From Crossiella sp. SN42 (GTDB lineage: Bacteria > Actinomycetota > Actinomycetes > Mycobacteriales > Pseudonocardiaceae): a stretch of 64,000 nt of DNA. Below the pieces are notes generated by a model. It did no database searches, was not told the origin of the DNA, and saw only the letters and a list, made by a program, of their open reading frames with translations. The translations under genes and the position numbers were made by a program. The stretch spans positions 1 to 64,000 of the forward strand of contig NZ_JAMHIV010000005.1 of the NCBI RefSeq assembly GCF_023897065.1, read 5' to 3'. Positions 7,598 through 16,120 of the stretch are shown here, one piece after another (the stretch's first letter is position 1; each line of letters starts with the position of its first letter).

Positions 7598-9311
7598 GGA
7601 AGCGGTCCCGGAAGGCGTCCATCGGCCACACCGGCGCGTCCGGCGCGGGCTTGAGGCCGGGCGTCCAGCCCCAGTCCGCGGTGCGCGCCAGCACGGCCTG
7701 GTCCTTGGCCACCACGGTGATCGGCACGTCCCTGGTGGCCTGCGCGCCGGTGAGCACCTGGGCGGGCTGGTGGTCGCCGAGGAAGACCAGCACCAGGTTG
7801 TCGTTGGCGTGGCTGTGCAGGTAGGAGATCAGCGAGTTGAGCGAGTACTCCACGGCCCGCCCGTAGTCGGCGCGCACCTGGGCCGGGGTGCGGTCCTCGG
7901 CCGGGGGCGCGGCGCGGTAGCCGGAGCCGTCACCGAGGGCGGACCAGTCGAGCAGGTCCGGGATCGGTGTCCAGGGCGCGTGGCTGGTGACCAGCGGAAT
8001 GGTGGCCAGCACCGGCGAACCGTTGCGCTCCAGGCGGTGGAAGGCGGCCAGGGTGAACTGGTCCGGGGTGGTGGCGTAGCCGAAGCGTGGGCCGCGGTAG
8101 CCGAGGCCGTCGGCCGGGTGGATGCGGTCGTAGCCGAAGAACTCGCCCTCCGGCCAGGCCCTGGTGATGCCGGGCACCACGGCGACCGAGCGCCAGCCTG
8201 CCCGCTGGAAGGCCTTGTTGAGGGTGAGCCGGTCGCTGGCCACCAGGGTGCGGTAGCGCTGCTCGTTGTCCACCCACAGCCCGGAGAGCAGCGTCGCCTG
8301 GGCCAGCCAGCTGCCCCCACCGGCGGTCGGCGAGGTGAGAAACCCGCTGCGCGCGCCAAATCCCGCCTCCCCGAGCCGCTGGGTCCCGGCCGCCAGCACC
8401 GAGCTCACACCGGGGAAGTCGACGGCGTCCCGCCCGTAGCTCTCCACGAAGCTGAGCACAACGTCCTTGCCACGCAAGGCGGTCAGCAGCTCAGCGCCGG
8501 GAGTGTCCCGGAACGAGTCCACCGCGGCCGCCTTCGCGAAGGCTTGCTGATCGAGCAGTCCGGCCCGCACCCGCTGGGCGTGCTCGAAGGCCGCGGTGGC
8601 GCTCGCCGCGACCGGCAGCCCGGCGCTGATGGTGACCACCGAGAGCAGCGCCACCGCCCGGATCGCGCTCCGGCGGCGGCGCGCGGCGACGGTGGTCAGT
8701 CTGCGCACCGACCAGGCCACGGCCGCGATCAGCGCGAGCACGAGCAGCACGGCTGCGGCCAGGGCGGCGAAAGCGGCCGGACCACCCAGGGTGACGTCCA
8801 GGTAGTCCACGGCTGGCGCGAGCAGGGACCAGTCACGGACCAGGTCGAAGGGGCGCAGGAGGACGGAGTCGAAGGCCAGGTCGAGGAGTTTCAGCGCGGT
8901 GAACAGGCCGAGGGCCAGGCCGCCGAGCAGGGCGGCGACGCGGCGGGGTTTGGCGGGGAGGGCGAGCAGCAGGAGGAGGGCGAGCGGGGCTTCGACGGGG
9001 ATGCGGGTGAAGGCGGCCGGGGTGAGGCGGTCGATGTCGTTGGGCAGCAACAGGGCGGCGAGGACGAGGAGCGCGGCCAGAGCGGTGGCGAGGCGGGCGG
9101 CGGCGCGGCGCAGCACGGTGCGGTACGAGGCGAGGGCGGCGGCCAGGCGAGCGGCGGTGGCGCAGTAGGCAGCGATGCGGCCCAGCGCGGTGCGGGGCGC
9201 GGCGGTCTCAGCGGGCGCGGGCGTGCGCGGTGCGGCGGGCTTGGCGGTGCGGGGCGCAGCGGTGCGGGTGTCCGCCGCGTCCCCGGTCGCATGACCGTCC
9301 ACTGTCGACAT
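7563..9311 (-). CDS. Membrane-anchored sulfatase / LtaS-like alkaline-phosphatase-superfamily protein
   Basis: Protein of 582 residues. The N-terminal 45 residues are Ala/Pro/Thr-rich with repeated APRT blocks and are probably cytoplasmic. They are followed by four to five membrane helices up to about residue 250, then an extracellular sulfatase-fold domain with VVLSFVESYGRD, SPTAGGGSW (position of the nucleophilic Thr/Ser), YDRIHPAD and VFLGDHQP. This order matches lipoteichoic-acid-synthase and sulfatase-like phosphoglycerol transferases of the cell envelope. Pseudonocardiales lack classical LTA, so the substrate is uncertain. It could modify a polyol phosphate or glycolipid. Convergent 35-nt overlap with the hydrolase gene. 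Confidence 0.85.
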   Translation of the reverse strand: MSTVDGHATGDAADTRTAAPRTAKPAAPRTPAPAETAAPRTALGRIAAYCATAARLAAALASYRTVLRRAAARLATALAALLVLAALLLPNDIDRLTPAAFTRIPVEAPLALLLLLALPAKPRRVAALLGGLALGLFTALKLLDLAFDSVLLRPFDLVRDWSLLAPAVDYLDVTLGGPAAFAALAAAVLLVLALIAAVAWSVRRLTTVAARRRRSAIRAVALLSVVTISAGLPVAASATAAFEHAQRVRAGLLDQQAFAKAAAVDSFRDTPGAELLTALRGKDVVLSFVESYGRDAVDFPGVSSVLAAGTQRLGEAGFGARSGFLTSPTAGGGSWLAQATLLSGLWVDNEQRYRTLVASDRLTLNKAFQRAGWRSVAVVPGITRAWPEGEFFGYDRIHPADGLGYRGPRFGYATTPDQFTLAAFHRLERNGSPVLATIPLVTSHAPWTPIPDLLDWSALGDGSGYRAAPPAEDRTPAQVRADYGRAVEYSLNSLISYLHSHANDNLVLVFLGDHQPAQVLTGAQATRDVPITVVAKDQAVLARTADWGWTPGLKPAPDAPVWPMDAFRDRFLSAFGADPGVR

Positions 9312-9393
9312 TCGCTGTCCTCTCCGCCAAGCGTTGCGCTGTCCGGGTAGACGTGCGCCGGTCGCGGCCGGTTCACGGGTAGCGTGTCCAGAC

Positions 9394-10077
9394 GTGACCC
9401 GTCCGCACGTGTTGCTCAGCGTCGCCGTCAGCGTGGACGGCTACATCGATGACGTGAGCCCGCAACGGTTTCCGCTGTCCAACGCCGAGGACTTCGACCG
9501 GGTGGACCAGTTGCGCGCCGAGTCCGACGCCATCCTCATCGGGGCCGCCACCATCCGCGCGGACAACCCCCGCCTGCTGGTCAACTGCCAGGACCGCCGG
9601 GCCTCCCGGATCGCGCGGGGGCTGCCCGAGTACCCGGCGAAGGTGGCCGTGACCGGTTCCGGCGAGCTGGATCCCGGGCTCAAGTTCTGGCACTGCGGTG
9701 GCCAGAAGCTGGTGTACACCAACGATTCCGGCGCGCCGGCCGCCACCGCGCGGGTGGGCGAGCTGGCCACGGTCGTCTCCCTCGGCGCCGAGGTCGAGCT
9801 CGGCGCGCTGCTGGACGATCTTGGCGCTCGGGGGGTCGGCAGGCTGATGGTGGAGGGGGGCGGCAGCATCCACACCGCCTTCCTCGCCGAGGGGCTGGCC
9901 GATGAGGTCCGGATCGCCATCGCGCCCATGCTCATCGGCCAGGCCAGCGCGCCGCGGTTCGTGAACCCGGCCGAGTTTCCCGGCGGACCAGCCCGGCGGT
10001 TCCACCTGGAGGAAGTCACCCGGCTTGGGGACGTGGCGGTGTTGCGGTACCTGCCGAAGCGGGACGGAGCAGCCTGA
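9394..10077 (+). CDS. RibD C-terminal / dihydrofolate-reductase-like pyrimidine reductase
   Basis: NADPH-dependent reductase of 227 residues containing only the RibD-C domain: LLSVAVSVDGYID at the start, DAILIGAATIRADNP, and RLMVEGGGSIHTAFL in the C-terminal half. In riboflavin synthesis this domain reduces the ribosyl side chain of the diaminopyrimidine made by GTP cyclohydrolase II; archaeal ArfC and fungal Rib7 are stand-alone forms. GTG 9394 is chosen because the homologous sequence begins there and TAGCGT (a TANNNT -10 box) lies 8 nt upstream, suggesting a leaderless mRNA. Its 3' end overlaps the convergent DoxX gene by 62 nt. A GTP cyclohydrolase II gene 6 kb away suggests a shared pathway. 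Confidence 0.85.
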   Translation: MTRPHVLLSVAVSVDGYIDDVSPQRFPLSNAEDFDRVDQLRAESDAILIGAATIRADNPRLLVNCQDRRASRIARGLPEYPAKVAVTGSGELDPGLKFWHCGGQKLVYTNDSGAPAATARVGELATVVSLGAEVELGALLDDLGARGVGRLMVEGGGSIHTAFLAEGLADEVRIAIAPMLIGQASAPRFVNPAEFPGGPARRFHLEEVTRLGDVAVLRYLPKRDGAA

Positions 10078-10453
10078 GCGCGCCGGTCACGTCCGGCCAG
10101 CGGAAGACCGCGACCACCGCGGCCAGCGCCAGCAGGGTCGCCGGCAGCTGCGCGCCCGCGGTGTCCCGCAACAGGAACAGCTCGGTGGCCACCGCGCCGG
10201 CCATCACCCCGGCCAGGCCCAGCGCGGCCAGTCCGCCCAGGCGCGGCACGAGCAGGCCGACCGCGCCCGCGACCTCCAGCACGCCGGTGAGGTAGCGCAG
10301 CCACTGGCCCAGGCCGATCTTGTCGAACTTGCCCACCAGGCCGTCACCCAGCAGCAGGTAGCCGCTGTAGACGAAGTAGGCGGCGAGCAGCACCCGCAGC
10401 ACCCAGAGTGCGACCGTGCCCGCGATGCGCGCGGGGGACGCCGGTTCAGCCAT
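10016..10453 (-). CDS. DoxX-family membrane protein
   Basis: Small integral membrane protein (145 residues, four predicted helices) of the DoxX/DoxD group. Recognisable are LLAAYFVYSGYLLLG, the GQWLRYLTGVLEVAGAVGLL core and a GLAGVMAGAVATELFLL helix. The family's biochemical role is poorly defined (redox-linked membrane partners). The ATG lies within the last codons of the upstream CDP-alcohol phosphatidyltransferase gene (8-nt overlap), so the two are coupled. The C-terminus overlaps the convergent RibD-C gene by 62 nt, one of the longest overlaps in the window. Confidence 0.85.
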   Translation of the reverse strand: MAEPASPARIAGTVALWVLRVLLAAYFVYSGYLLLGDGLVGKFDKIGLGQWLRYLTGVLEVAGAVGLLVPRLGGLAALGLAGVMAGAVATELFLLRDTAGAQLPATLLALAAVVAVFRWPDVTGALRLLRPASAGTATPPRPQAG

Positions 10454-11165
10454 GACGGGATCCTTCCACCAGAACGGGCGCCTGTCGCCGCAGCCAGGCG
10501 ATGTCGCGACCAAAGGACCACAGCAGCGTGCCCAGCGCGGCCGCGGTGAGCGCCTCCGCGTACGGCACCACCGCCGAGGCGGCCACCACCAGCACGATGC
10601 CCTGCGCCGCGGCCACCGCCTTGCGCGCCAGGCTGTGCGGCAGTGCCCCGCGCAGCCAGGGCAGCACCCAGGAGGCGGCCACGAACAGGTACCTGGCCAC
10701 GCCGATCAGCAGCACCCACGGCCCCAGGTGCAGCGAGACGTGCACGCTGAGCACCAGGATCAGGAAGGCGTCGACCTCCATGTCGAACCGGGCGCCGAAG
10801 GCCGAGGTGGTGCCGGTGCGCCTGGCCACCTGTCCGTCCACACAGTCCAGTGCCAGCGCGACCGCGGCCAGCACCACCAGCAGGGTGCCGGCCTCGGCCC
10901 GGTCGGCCACCAGCGCGGTGACCACACCGACCAGCCCGCCCCTGGCCAGGGTGACCCGGTCGGCCGGCCCCAGGGTGGTTCCGGCACGCCGCAGCGCGTG
11001 GCTGACCAGGAAGAAGGTGGCGGTGGCGTAGGCGAGTCCGGTGAGCCAGCCCAGGGTGCCCAGCCCGACCGTGCCGCCGATGAGGCCGAGCAGCGCGACT
11101 TGGGCGATGATCCACCCCGCTTGCTCGGGCACGGCGGGCGCCGTGGTGTGCTGAAGTGTGGTCAT
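10446..11165 (-). CDS. CDP-alcohol phosphatidyltransferase family protein
   Basis: Integral membrane enzyme of 239 residues that transfers a phosphoalcohol from a CDP-activated donor to a second alcohol. The full family signature D(x2)DG(x2)AR(x8)G(x3)D(x3)D is present, starting LDCVDGQVARR and ending FDMEVD. About six membrane helices surround it. The acceptor cannot be read from sequence; in actinomycetes it could be inositol phosphate, glycerol phosphate or a novel alcohol. Upstream of and coupled to DoxX, divergent from the MDR dehydrogenase gene, and embedded in the putative pteridine/glycoconjugate cluster. Confidence 0.88.
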   Translation of the reverse strand: MTTLQHTTAPAVPEQAGWIIAQVALLGLIGGTVGLGTLGWLTGLAYATATFFLVSHALRRAGTTLGPADRVTLARGGLVGVVTALVADRAEAGTLLVVLAAVALALDCVDGQVARRTGTTSAFGARFDMEVDAFLILVLSVHVSLHLGPWVLLIGVARYLFVAASWVLPWLRGALPHSLARKAVAAAQGIVLVVAASAVVPYAEALTAAALGTLLWSFGRDIAWLRRQAPVLVEGSRHG

Positions 11166-11205
11166 CGGTCCCTCACCGTCGTCCGCTTTCTCGGAGGTTC
11201 CATTG

Positions 11206-12174
11206 GTGAAACGTTCAGCAAGGGCACTTTGGGTCACCGGTCCGGGAAATTGTGAGATCCGACCGGTTTTTCCACCCGATCCGGGGCCGGGTGACGTCCT
11301 GGTCCAGACGCTGCACACCGCGGTCAGCCGGGGCACCGAGACCCTGGTGCTGCGCGGCGGCGTGCCACCGAACCAGCACGCGCTCATGCGCGCGCCGTTC
11401 CAGGAGGGCGAGTTCCCCTGGCCGGTCAAGTACGGCTACCTCAACGTCGGGGTGGTGAAACAAGGACCGCGGCACCTGATGGGGCGCACCGTGTTCTGCC
11501 TCTATCCACACCAGACCGAGTACGTGGTGGGCTCGCGCGCGGTCACCCCGGTGCCGGATGCCGTGCCACCGGCGCGCGCGGTGCTGGCCGGCACGGTGGA
11601 GACCGCGGTGAACGCGCTCTGGGACGCCCGGCCGATGGTCGGCGACCGGATCGCGGTGGTCGGCGGCGGCATGATCGGGTGCGGTGCGGCCGCGCTGCTG
11701 GCCCGCTTCCCCGGTGTGCGCGTCCAACTGGTGGACACCGATCCCAGCCGGGCCGCGGTGGCCGAGGCGCTGGGGGTCTCCTTCGCCTCGCCGGAGCAGG
11801 CGTTGCGGGACAACGACCGGGTGCTGCACGCCAGCGCCAGCGAGGCCGGCCTGGCCCTGTCCCTGGAGCTGCTCGCGCCGGAGGGCGAGGTGGTGGAGCT
11901 GAGCTGGTACGGCGACCGGCGGGTCAGCCTGCCGCTGGGCGAGGCCTTCCACTCGCGCAGGCTGCGCATCCGGGGCAGCCAGGTGGGCACGGTGGCCCGG
12001 CCGGACCGCGACCACGCCCAGCGGCTGGCGCTGTCCCTGGAGCTGCTGGCCGATCCGGTGTTCGACGCGCTGATCACCGGGTCGAGCCGGTTCGAGGAGC
12101 TGCCCGAGGTGCTGCCCAGGCTGGCCGACGGCTCGCTCCCGGCGCTGTGCCACCGCATTGACTACGGTGCCTGA
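11206..12174 (+). CDS. BchC-like MDR (zinc-type) dehydrogenase
   Basis: Medium-chain dehydrogenase/reductase of 322 residues. Typical blocks are VSRGTETLVLRGG, PVKYGYLNVGVV, and the Rossmann motif AVVGGGMIGCGAAALLA followed by QLVDTDPSR. It resembles the short BchC-like MDR branch and lacks the Cys-rich structural-zinc loop of classical alcohol dehydrogenases. GTG 11206 is preceded by GGAGG at 8-9 nt; the frame opens slightly earlier at 11158. Its stop is 1 nt before the next ATG, so it is co-translated with the creatininase-family gene. Probable role: oxidation or reduction of a side-chain alcohol on the cluster's product. Confidence 0.85.
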   Translation: MKRSARALWVTGPGNCEIRPVFPPDPGPGDVLVQTLHTAVSRGTETLVLRGGVPPNQHALMRAPFQEGEFPWPVKYGYLNVGVVKQGPRHLMGRTVFCLYPHQTEYVVGSRAVTPVPDAVPPARAVLAGTVETAVNALWDARPMVGDRIAVVGGGMIGCGAAALLARFPGVRVQLVDTDPSRAAVAEALGVSFASPEQALRDNDRVLHASASEAGLALSLELLAPEGEVVELSWYGDRRVSLPLGEAFHSRRLRIRGSQVGTVARPDRDHAQRLALSLELLADPVFDALITGSSRFEELPEVLPRLADGSLPALCHRIDYGA

Positions 12175-12175
12175 C

Positions 12176-12865
12176 ATGCTCCCGACCGACACCACCGTGG
12201 ACGTCCGCGAGCGCGGGGCCCGGGTGGCCCTGTTGCCCGTGGGCAGCCACGAGCAGCACGGCCCGCACCTGCCGCTGGCCACCGACACGCTCATCGCGTG
12301 CGCGATCGCCCGCGAGCTCGCCGCCGCGCACCCGGTCCAGCTGCTGCCGCCGATCACCATCTCCTGCTCACACGAGCACGCGGCCTGGCCGGGCACGGTG
12401 AGCATCAGCGCGCCCACGCTGTACGCGGTGGTGCGCGACATCGCGGAATCGCTGCGCAAGTCCGGGGTGCCGAACCTGGTGCTGGTCAACGCGCACGGCG
12501 GCAACTACGTGCTGTCCAACCTGGTCCAGGAGTCCGAGGACCTGGCCCTGTTCCCGGGTTCGGCGGACTGGCGGGTCGCGCGGGAGCGGGCCGGGATCGA
12601 GACCTCCGCCCGCGCGGACATGCACGCGGGCGAGCTGGAAACCTCAATCCTGTTGCACACCAACCCAGAACTGCTGCGCCCCGGCTTCGAGACCAGCGAC
12701 CACGACGCCGAGGAACGCCCGCACCTGCTGACCCTGGGCCTGTCCGCCTACACCGAGTCCGGCGTCATCGGCCGCCCTTCGCTGGCCTCAGCCCGCAAGG
12801 GGGCGGAGCTGCTGGCCGGGCTGGTCGAGACGTTCCGGCACACCCTCGCGGCGCTGCCGGGGTAG
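12176..12865 (+). CDS. Creatininase-family amidohydrolase
   Basis: Metal-dependent hydrolase of 229 residues. The metal ligands are clear: VGSHEQHGPHLPLATDT near the start, LVNAHGGN in the middle and DMHAGELETS towards the end. The family includes creatininase, the mycofactocin peptidase MftE and archaeal ArfB, which deformylates the FAPy intermediate made from GTP. Since a GTP cyclohydrolase and a RibD-C reductase lie in the same cluster, an ArfB-like amidase acting on a GTP-derived intermediate is attractive, but this is inference. ATG 12176 follows the upstream TGA by 1 nt; in-frame GTG 12167 or TTG 12158 are alternatives. Overlaps the convergent flippase-like gene by 78 nt. Confidence 0.88.
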   Translation: MLPTDTTVDVRERGARVALLPVGSHEQHGPHLPLATDTLIACAIARELAAAHPVQLLPPITISCSHEHAAWPGTVSISAPTLYAVVRDIAESLRKSGVPNLVLVNAHGGNYVLSNLVQESEDLALFPGSADWRVARERAGIETSARADMHAGELETSILLHTNPELLRPGFETSDHDAEERPHLLTLGLSAYTESGVIGRPSLASARKGAELLAGLVETFRHTLAALPG

Positions 12866-13825
12866 CAGCGTCAGCACCCCGGGCAGCGCGGAGACCAGCG
12901 CCAGCGCCCCGTACACCACCCCGGTGGTCAGCCCCTGTGCCGCGCCGAGTCCAGCCGCGCCGAAGGCCACCGCGAGGAACGCCTCGCGCGGCCCGAACCC
13001 ACCGAGGTTGACCGGCACCGCCATCACCAGCAGCGCCAACACGAACAACGGCAGCAGCTGGCTCAGCGGCGCGGTCACGCCCGCGACCCTGGCGGCCACC
13101 AGGAAGAGCAGGACGTGCCCGGCGACCCCGGCGGCGGACAGCAGCCCGACCCGGAGTAGCAGACCGCCCGCGAGCAGCGCCCTGGCGTCGGCGAGGGTCG
13201 CGGCGAACTCCCGGCGCACCGCGGGCTTGCGGCGCAGCAGCAGCACGACGGCGATCCCGGCGAGCAGCAACAGGCCCGCCAGGATCGGACCGAGCGGCAA
13301 TCCCGCCTCACCTTGGCCCGCAACGGAATCGGCAACGCCGTGGCCCGCGGCAGAACCCGCCCCGCCCTGACCCGCAACGCTCGGTGCGAAGCTCAGCGCG
13401 GGCACGCCCCCGCTCACCAGCACCCCGACCCCGGTCGCGATCAGCACCACCTGCCCCGCGAACCGCTCGAACACCACCGCCCGCACCCCGCGCCCCAGGT
13501 CCCCGGACTCCTTGCCATGGCTCACCGCCCGGTGCACATCCCCGAGCACCCCGGCCGGCAGCACCGCGTTCAGCAGCAGCCCCCGGTAGTAGTCCGCGAC
13601 CGCCCGCCCCAGCGTCAACGGCAACGCGAGCCCCCGAGCCACCAGCCGCCACCGCTCCGCACTCGCCACGGTGGTCAGCAGCCCGATGCCCAGTGCCGCG
13701 AGCACCGAGCCGAACCCGATCGAGCGCAGCCCGTCCAGCACCGCGCCCGCACCCAGCTGCCAGCCCAGCGCGGCCAGGATGCCCGCCGCCGCGACCAGAC
13801 GCAGCCAGGGCCAGAGCGCGCGCAT
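12788..13825 (-). CDS. Lysylphosphatidylglycerol-synthase-TM / UPF0104 flippase-like protein
   Basis: Polytopic membrane protein of 345 residues with about eight helices. It carries UPF0104/LPG-synthase-TM hallmarks: VASAERWRLVARGL, YYRGLLLNAVLPAGVLGD and the late PVNLGGFGPREA motif. These domains are thought to help move or bind lipid-linked substrates. Between helices there is a low-complexity Gly/Ala insert (AGQGGAGSAAGHGVADSVAGQ) with internal repetition not expected in the family. TGATG overlap with the upstream methyltransferase gene implies coupled translation. It probably exports or presents the cluster's glycolipid product. Confidence 0.85.
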   Translation of the reverse strand: MRALWPWLRLVAAAGILAALGWQLGAGAVLDGLRSIGFGSVLAALGIGLLTTVASAERWRLVARGLALPLTLGRAVADYYRGLLLNAVLPAGVLGDVHRAVSHGKESGDLGRGVRAVVFERFAGQVVLIATGVGVLVSGGVPALSFAPSVAGQGGAGSAAGHGVADSVAGQGEAGLPLGPILAGLLLLAGIAVVLLLRRKPAVRREFAATLADARALLAGGLLLRVGLLSAAGVAGHVLLFLVAARVAGVTAPLSQLLPLFVLALLVMAVPVNLGGFGPREAFLAVAFGAAGLGAAQGLTTGVVYGALALVSALPGVLTLLPRQRREGVPERLDQPGQQLRPLAG

Positions 13826-14592
13826 CAGCCCGCCCCCGGTAGCGCGAGCTGGTCCACGTGGTGCACCAGGGCCCGGAACTCGGTGGCCTGCCTGCGCCGC
13901 AGGTACTCCGGGGCCTGCTCGGCCAGCCGGGGTTCCTGTTCGACGGCCGCGCCGACCCAGCCGTGCAGCCATTCCGTGGTCAGCTCGGGCCGGTCCGGGC
14001 CGAGCCGCCAGGTGCTGGGCCGGGTGGTCACCCGGTAGCCGTGGCGCTGGAAGGCCTCGGTGGTCGCGGCGGGCGCGTCCGGGCCGAGCAGGCCGTGGCG
14101 GCGCTGGTGGTCGTTGAAGGCGGCCTCGAACTCGGGGTCCAGGGCCTCGGCCGGGTCCAGTTCGATCCGCCCGGCGACGGAGAGGGTGAACAAAGCTGGC
14201 ACACCGGCTTCTACGATGACCGACACCAATCCGTTCAGCTGCTCGGTGGTGAACAGGTCCAGCAGCGCGGAACCGGTCACCAGCGAGGCCCCGGCCAGAT
14301 CCTCCGCGCGCAGGTCGCCGAGATCGCCCTGACGGATCTCCACCGGCACGTCCAGGCTCGCCCCGGCCAGGGCGAGCAGCCGCGGGTCCTGGTCGTGCAG
14401 CACCCAGCGCTGCGGGCCGGGCAGCCGCCCGGACAGCCAGCGCGCCTGGGAACCGCTGCCGCAGCCCAGGTCGTGGATGACCAGCCCGGCCGCGGGGTCG
14501 AGCGCGGCGCGCAGCGGGTCGAGCAGCTCGGTGGCGCGCGACTCGGCGTCCACCGGTTCGCGCAAGGCCAGCCATTCCGGGGTGTAGGTCAT
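13825..14592 (-). CDS. Class I SAM-dependent methyltransferase
   Basis: Protein of 255 residues with a Rossmann-type SAM-binding core: VIHDLGCGSGSQARWLSG (motif I), WVLHDQDPRLLALA (motif II) and GDLGDL/SLVTGSALLDLF (motifs III-IV). No metal-binding or substrate signature reveals whether O-, N- or C-methylation occurs. Its ATG overlaps the upstream glycosyltransferase stop by 4 nt and its own TGA overlaps the flippase ATG by 1 nt, so PTPS-like, GT4, methyltransferase and flippase genes form one tightly coupled operon transcribed leftward. Confidence 0.87.
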   Translation of the reverse strand: MTYTPEWLALREPVDAESRATELLDPLRAALDPAAGLVIHDLGCGSGSQARWLSGRLPGPQRWVLHDQDPRLLALAGASLDVPVEIRQGDLGDLRAEDLAGASLVTGSALLDLFTTEQLNGLVSVIVEAGVPALFTLSVAGRIELDPAEALDPEFEAAFNDHQRRHGLLGPDAPAATTEAFQRHGYRVTTRPSTWRLGPDRPELTTEWLHGWVGAAVEQEPRLAEQAPEYLRRRQATEFRALVHHVDQLALPGAG

Positions 14593-15638
14593 GCGCGCAC
14601 AGTAGCCAGCACGTGCGCCAGCTCCCTGGCCGAATCCACCCAGCCGGGCAGCTCCGCCCGCCGTCGACGGGCGGAAACCCGCAGTTCACGCCGCAAGTCG
14701 GCATCGGTCAGCCAGCGCCGCAGCGCCGCGGCCAGCGCGGCCGGATCACCCGGCGGCACCAGCAGGCCGCCGTCACCGAGGGCCTCCGGCACGCCGCTGC
14801 CCGAGGTGGCCAGCACCGGGACGCCCCTGGCCAGCGCCTCGGTCACCACCATGCCGTAGGTCTCCGCGCGGGAGGGCAGCACCAGCAGGTCGGCCGCTTG
14901 GTACTCCCGTTCCAGCGGCTCCCCGGTCAGCGGCCCGAGCAACTGGAACCGCTCGCCAAGCCCGTGCCGCTCGACGATCTCCCGCACCAGCCGCAGCTGC
15001 GCCTCATCCCGCATCGGCCCGGCGCACCGGCACCGCCAGGGCAGCTCCGCGACCGTCGCGAGCGCCTCGGCCAGCAGGTCGTGGCCCTTGCGCGGGGTCA
15101 CCGAGGCCACGCACAGCAACCCGGACACCCCGTCCGTGCCGGAAGCCAGCGGTGCGGGGTCCACGCCCGGCAACACCGTGTGCACCAGCTCGGCGGCCAG
15201 CCCGTGCCGCTCGACCAGCCGCCGCGCGGCCCAGGAGCTGGTGGCGACCACCGCGCGGGCGGCGCGCAGGCCGGCCCGCTCGGCCTCGTCCAACCGGTCG
15301 GCCAGCGCCGGGTCCAGGCCGGTCTCATCCGCCAGCGGCAGGTGCACCAGCACCACCAGGTTGAGCCGGTCCGCCTCTGGTCGCAGCAGCTCAGGCACCC
15401 CGCAGGCGACCAGCCCGTCCAGCAGCACCACCGCCCCGGCCGGCCGGTCCGCCAGCGCCGCGGCCAGCGCGGCCCGGCTGGCCTGATCCGGCCGCGGCCA
15501 GGTCCCGGGAATCGGGAGCTCGCGCACGTCCACGCCCAGGGCGGTCAGCTCCTGGCTGACCCTGCGGTCGTAGACGTTGCCGCCGCTGGGCGCGGCCCGG
15601 TCGTCGATGTCGCCGGGCAGCACGAACCAGACGGTCAC
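14589..15638 (-). CDS. GT4-family glycosyltransferase
   Basis: Retaining GT-B glycosyltransferase of 349 residues. The N-terminal half begins [24 protein letters not shown]. The C-terminal nucleotide-sugar half carries [20 protein letters not shown] and the GT4 signature around [27 protein letters not shown] (EX7E-type motif). No signal sequence, so it acts at the cytoplasmic face. Overlaps the PTPS-like gene by 4 nt upstream and the methyltransferase by 4 nt downstream. In this operon it probably glycosylates a pterin-like or lipid acceptor; the sugar donor is not predictable. Confidence 0.9.
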   Translation of the reverse strand: MTVWFVLPGDIDDRAAPSGGNVYDRRVSQELTALGVDVRELPIPGTWPRPDQASRAALAAALADRPAGAVVLLDGLVACGVPELLRPEADRLNLVVLVHLPLADETGLDPALADRLDEAERAGLRAARAVVATSSWAARRLVERHGLAAELVHTVLPGVDPAPLASGTDGVSGLLCVASVTPRKGHDLLAEALATVAELPWRCRCAGPMRDEAQLRLVREIVERHGLGERFQLLGPLTGEPLEREYQAADLLVLPSRAETYGMVVTEALARGVPVLATSGSGVPEALGDGGLLVPPGDPAALAAALRRWLTDADLRRELRVSARRRRAELPGWVDSARELAHVLATVRA

Positions 15639-16033
15639 AGCGGGCGTTCGTAGCTCGCCCAGGCCACGTGCGACTCGTGCAGGGTGACCTCGATCTTGGC
15701 CAGCCCGCGCGCGCCCTCGCCGAGCGATCCGGCGTGCACCCTGGCGGCCAGCTGGTCGGCGATGTGCTTGGCCAGGAACTCGGTGGAGGTGTTGATCCCG
15801 GCGAAAACGGGCACTTCATCCAGGTTGCGGTAGTTGAGCTCGGCCAGCACCTCGCCCAGCTCGCTGGTCGCCAGCCCGATGTCCACCACGATGTTGTCCG
15901 AATCCAGCTCCGCCCGGCTGAACCGGGCGTCCACCACGAACGTAGCTCCGTGCAGGCGTTGTGCCGGACCGAAGACCTCGCCCCGGAAACTGTGGGCGAC
16001 CATGACGTGATCACGGACGGTGATGCTGAACAG
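15635..16033 (-). CDS. 6-pyruvoyltetrahydropterin-synthase / QueD-like protein with altered zinc site
   Basis: Protein of 132 residues with the T-fold of PTPS/QueD. Matching blocks are [42 protein letters not shown] and [11 protein letters not shown]. In standard enzymes zinc is bound by three His, two in HGHxY. Here the block is HGATF, and the usual Cys ahead of it is absent, so a different reaction is likely. The family's N-terminal strand (FSITVRDH) precedes the first ATG (16003). A GGAGGT Shine-Dalgarno sits 4 nt before CTG 16033, so I propose a CTG start. It heads the coupled operon with the glycosyltransferase and lies divergent from ribA. Confidence 0.82.
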   Translation of the reverse strand: MFSITVRDHVMVAHSFRGEVFGPAQRLHGATFVVDARFSRAELDSDNIVVDIGLATSELGEVLAELNYRNLDEVPVFAGINTSTEFLAKHIADQLAARVHAGSLGEGARGLAKIEVTLHESHVAWASYERPL

Positions 16034-16120
16034 GGTGACCTCCAGGGCAGTGCGGAAAACGGGGCAACCTCCGGCCGAGCGTAGACAACGCCCGGCCGGA
16101 CTGGGGTGAGGAGAGGCCGG

